Position numbers and translations under genes: made by a program. Under the pieces are notes generated by a model, which was given only the letters and a program-made list of their open reading frames with translations, was not told the DNA's origin and made no database searches. Source: Pseudonocardia alaniniphila (lineage in GTDB: Bacteria > Actinomycetota > Actinomycetes > Mycobacteriales > Pseudonocardiaceae). Taken from it: a DNA stretch of 64,000 nucleotides. How positions within the stretch are numbered: position 1 is the first letter of the stretch; each line of letters starts with the position of its first letter. Below, in pieces: positions 62,260-64,000 of the stretch. Location: NCBI RefSeq assembly GCF_022524485.1, contig NZ_JAKXMK010000016.1, positions 1 to 64,000 on the forward strand, read 5' to 3'.

Positions 62260-63000
62260 GTGGTGGTGAGCGGAATCCTCAACCGCCTCGAGGTGCGCGA
62301 CGACCACGCACTCGTCGAGCTGACGGGCGTCCTGCGCCTCGGCACGATGGCGGACGTGCGGCGGCTGTTGATCAAGCTGCTCGCCGACCACGAGCGTCTC
62401 CTCATCGACCTGTCCCGGATCCGGCTCGAATGGGAGCCTGCCGTGCAGGTCTTCCCGTCAGTGCTGACCGACGCAGGCGGCTGGCCCGCCGCCCGGCTGG
62501 TGCTCTTCGGGGCGGATGACTGGATGAGCTCGAACCTGCGGGCTCTGCACGTTCAGCGGACGGTCCCGGTCGTGCGCACCCGCGCCGACGCTGAACGTCG
62601 CGTGCTCGAGAGGCCCGACCGCGTCACACGCGCCCGGGAGCTGCCGGCGCATTCAGGAGCACCTCGTGCGGCGCGGATGTTCCTGTCCGACGTGTGCCTG
62701 GACTGGGGCGCGGTGGACCTGTACGAGGATGCCGCACTCGTCGCCAGCGAGCTCGTGACCAACGCGGTCGTGCACGCTGAAAGCACGAGCCGGCTGCGCA
62801 TCGGCCTGGATCATCGGGGGTTGTGGCTCGAGGTCCGCGACTACCGTCCCGGAGACGCTCCCCGGCCGCGTCCCCGCGTCATCGGCGGAAACGGTGGCCG
62901 TGGCCTGCACGTCGTCGACGCTGTGGCCCAGCAATGGGGGGTCACCGACCATCCCGACGGGAAGACGGTCTGGGCGCTGCTCCGCGTGCGTTCCGGGTGA
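62260..63000 (+). CDS. STAS-HATPase fusion protein of a partner-switching network
   Basis: The protein has 246 residues. Residues 5-105 form a STAS-like domain (LEVRDDHALVELTGVLRLGTMADVRRLLIKLLADHERLLIDLSRIRLEWEPAVQVF), in which the usual phosphoacceptor serine segment is replaced by RLEWEPAVQ. Residues 125-245 form an RsbW-like GHKL ATPase (DAALVASELVTNAVVHAESTSRLRIGLDHRGLWLEVRDY and NGGRGLHVVDAVAQQWGV). The GTG at 62260 follows GGAGGAGG; an upstream ATG at 62122 would add 46 residues without a domain. It ends 6 bp from the convergent phosphatase gene. Confidence 0.85.
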   Translation: MVVSGILNRLEVRDDHALVELTGVLRLGTMADVRRLLIKLLADHERLLIDLSRIRLEWEPAVQVFPSVLTDAGGWPAARLVLFGADDWMSSNLRALHVQRTVPVVRTRADAERRVLERPDRVTRARELPAHSGAPRAARMFLSDVCLDWGAVDLYEDAALVASELVTNAVVHAESTSRLRIGLDHRGLWLEVRDYRPGDAPRPRPRVIGGNGGRGLHVVDAVAQQWGVTDHPDGKTVWALLRVRSG

Positions 63001-63006
63001 CTGCGA

Positions 63007-64000
63007 TCAACCGCCTGGAACGCCGAGCGCCAGCAGCGCGATGTCGTCGCGGGGTGGCGGATCGAACCCGGCGATGTTCGCCACGAGGTCCCTGACGACA
63101 TCGGCGGCTGCGCAACCACGCCCCTTGCTGAGCAGCCTGGCCACGCCGTCCTGGCCGAGCTGTTCGCCCCCGACCGCGGTGTCGGTGAGCCCGTCCGTGT
63201 AGAGCAGGAGCGTCTCGCCCGGCCGCAGCGTCAGCCGCCACGTCATGAAGTACGCATCGGGCACGGCGCCGACGAGCATCCCCACGCGCCGGGGCCCGGC
63301 CTCGACGGCAGAGGTGCAGCCGACGTCGAGCCCCTGCTTCCCGGCACGGAGCCGGAGCGGCGGTTCGTGACCGCCGGTGCCGAGGGTGACGAGGACGCCG
63401 TCCGGCACTCCGGCGTCCTCCTCCACGATTCCGTAGATCACCGTGGCGAACCGGTTCTCGGTGGCGGGGTCCTGGAGCAGTACGCCGTTCACCTCCGACA
63501 GCACCCGGATCGGGTCCGGATCGTGGAGGGCGGCCGCACGCAGGCTGTAGCGCGTCATCGAGGTCAGCGCCGCGGCCGGTGCCCCGTGCCCGCAGACGTC
63601 GCCGAGGAAGAACGCCCACCGTCCGTCGGGCAGCGCGAACACGTCGTAGAAGTCGCCGCCGACGTCCCGGGCCGAGGCGGTGTGGTAGTGGCAGGCCAGC
63701 TCCAGGCCCGGCACCTCGGGCAGCGCCGGCGGCAGCAGAGTGCGCTGGAGCGTGCCCGCGAACTGCTCGATCTCAGCCCGATGCTCGTCGGCCTGCCTGC
63801 GCAGCTGTCGCTCCGCCCGTACCGTGCGCAGCGCGGACAGGCGCTGCTCGAGCTGGTCCATGACGATCTCGGCGAGGTCCTGCAGCGCCGCCAGGCCTGC
63901 AGCCGTGACCTCACGCGGTTCGACGTCGAGCACGTTGATCGTGCCGAGCCGGTGCCCGTCGCGGGTCACGATCGGGGCCGCGGCGTAGAAGCGCACCCCC
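63007..64000 (-). CDS. SpoIIE-type PP2C phosphatase with GAF domain, 5' end missing
   Basis: About 331 residues are visible; the gene runs off the right edge. The visible N-terminus (VRFYAAAPIVTRDGHRLGTINVLDVEPREVTAAGLAALQDLAEIVMDQLEQRL) is the second half of a GAF domain. A coiled coil and the PP2C/SpoIIE phosphatase follow: ARDVGGDFYDVFALPDGRWAFFLGDVCGHGAPAA, ALTSMTRYSLRA, LLLYTDGLTDTAVGGE and PPRDDIALLAL with metal-binding aspartates. Such enzymes dephosphorylate STAS antagonists in response to a signal sensed by GAF. It converges with the STAS-HATPase fusion. Confidence 0.92.
   Translation of the reverse strand, partial: GVRFYAAAPIVTRDGHRLGTINVLDVEPREVTAAGLAALQDLAEIVMDQLEQRLSALRTVRAERQLRRQADEHRAEIEQFAGTLQRTLLPPALPEVPGLELACHYHTASARDVGGDFYDVFALPDGRWAFFLGDVCGHGAPAAALTSMTRYSLRAAALHDPDPIRVLSEVNGVLLQDPATENRFATVIYGIVEEDAGVPDGVLVTLGTGGHEPPLRLRAGKQGLDVGCTSAVEAGPRRVGMLVGAVPDAYFMTWRLTLRPGETLLLYTDGLTDTAVGGEQLGQDGVARLLSKGRGCAAADVVRDLVANIAGFDPPPRDDIALLALGVPGG

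Overview
The window is high-GC chromosomal DNA from an actinomycete, most likely a Pseudonocardia-like member of the Pseudonocardiales. This is inferred from base composition, heavy use of GTG starts, an F420-type LLM oxidoreductase, a DinB/DUF664 (thiol-transferase-type) protein, several actinobacterial-type small proteins, RsbW/SpoIIE-style regulators, and many genes whose start codon lies 6-8 nt after a TANNNT -10 hexamer (leaderless pattern). I saw no rRNA, tRNA, CRISPR array, intact insertion sequence, phage module or plasmid backbone gene.

1-10.8 kb is a redox and detoxification neighbourhood made of small regulator-plus-target units: a cut-off NmrA-like protein, a GMC oxidoreductase, HxlR with a DUF899 thioredoxin-like protein, TetR with an amidase (each preceded by a near-identical operator), an aldo/keto reductase, a WrbA-type flavoprotein, and a divergent MFS/LysR pair followed by a truncated second lysR. 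10.8-21.3 kb mixes intact genes (beta-lactamase-fold hydrolase, methyltransferase, APC permease with AraC, a flavin split-barrel protein, and LysR-aminotransferase-cupin) with decaying gene pieces.

21.4-27.7 kb holds a membrane protein/winged-helix pair behind tandem palindromes, a TetR/DMT transporter pair with a shared inverted repeat, two membrane proteins of unknown function, and a SulP anion transporter facing a MerR regulator. 28.0-31.1 kb is a glutaminase-ammonium transporter operon in which the glutaminase has the domain order of animal glutaminases. 31.3-39.6 kb has a LysR gene bracketed by a diverged inverted repeat, a DinB-like protein, a giant kinase-ATPase-GAF-histidine kinase protein of about 1,659 residues, and a macrolide-type glycosyltransferase.

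39.7-46.4 kb contains a truncated MmyB-like regulator, a long noncoding leader with a palindrome, and a complete branched-chain amino acid/amide-type ABC transporter (binding protein, two permeases, two ATPases). Two promoter-like elements in this cluster share a 16-base motif at identical distance from their -10 boxes. 46.4-52.5 kb holds small enzymes, regulators and membrane proteins. 52.7-64.0 kb carries parts of a partner-switching network (STAS, RsbW-like kinase, STAS-kinase fusion, SpoIIE phosphatase), a MacAB-like efflux operon, a GNAT gene under a perfect 21-bp palindrome, an LLM oxidoreductase, a methyltransferase and several small conserved proteins. The SpoIIE gene runs off the right edge.
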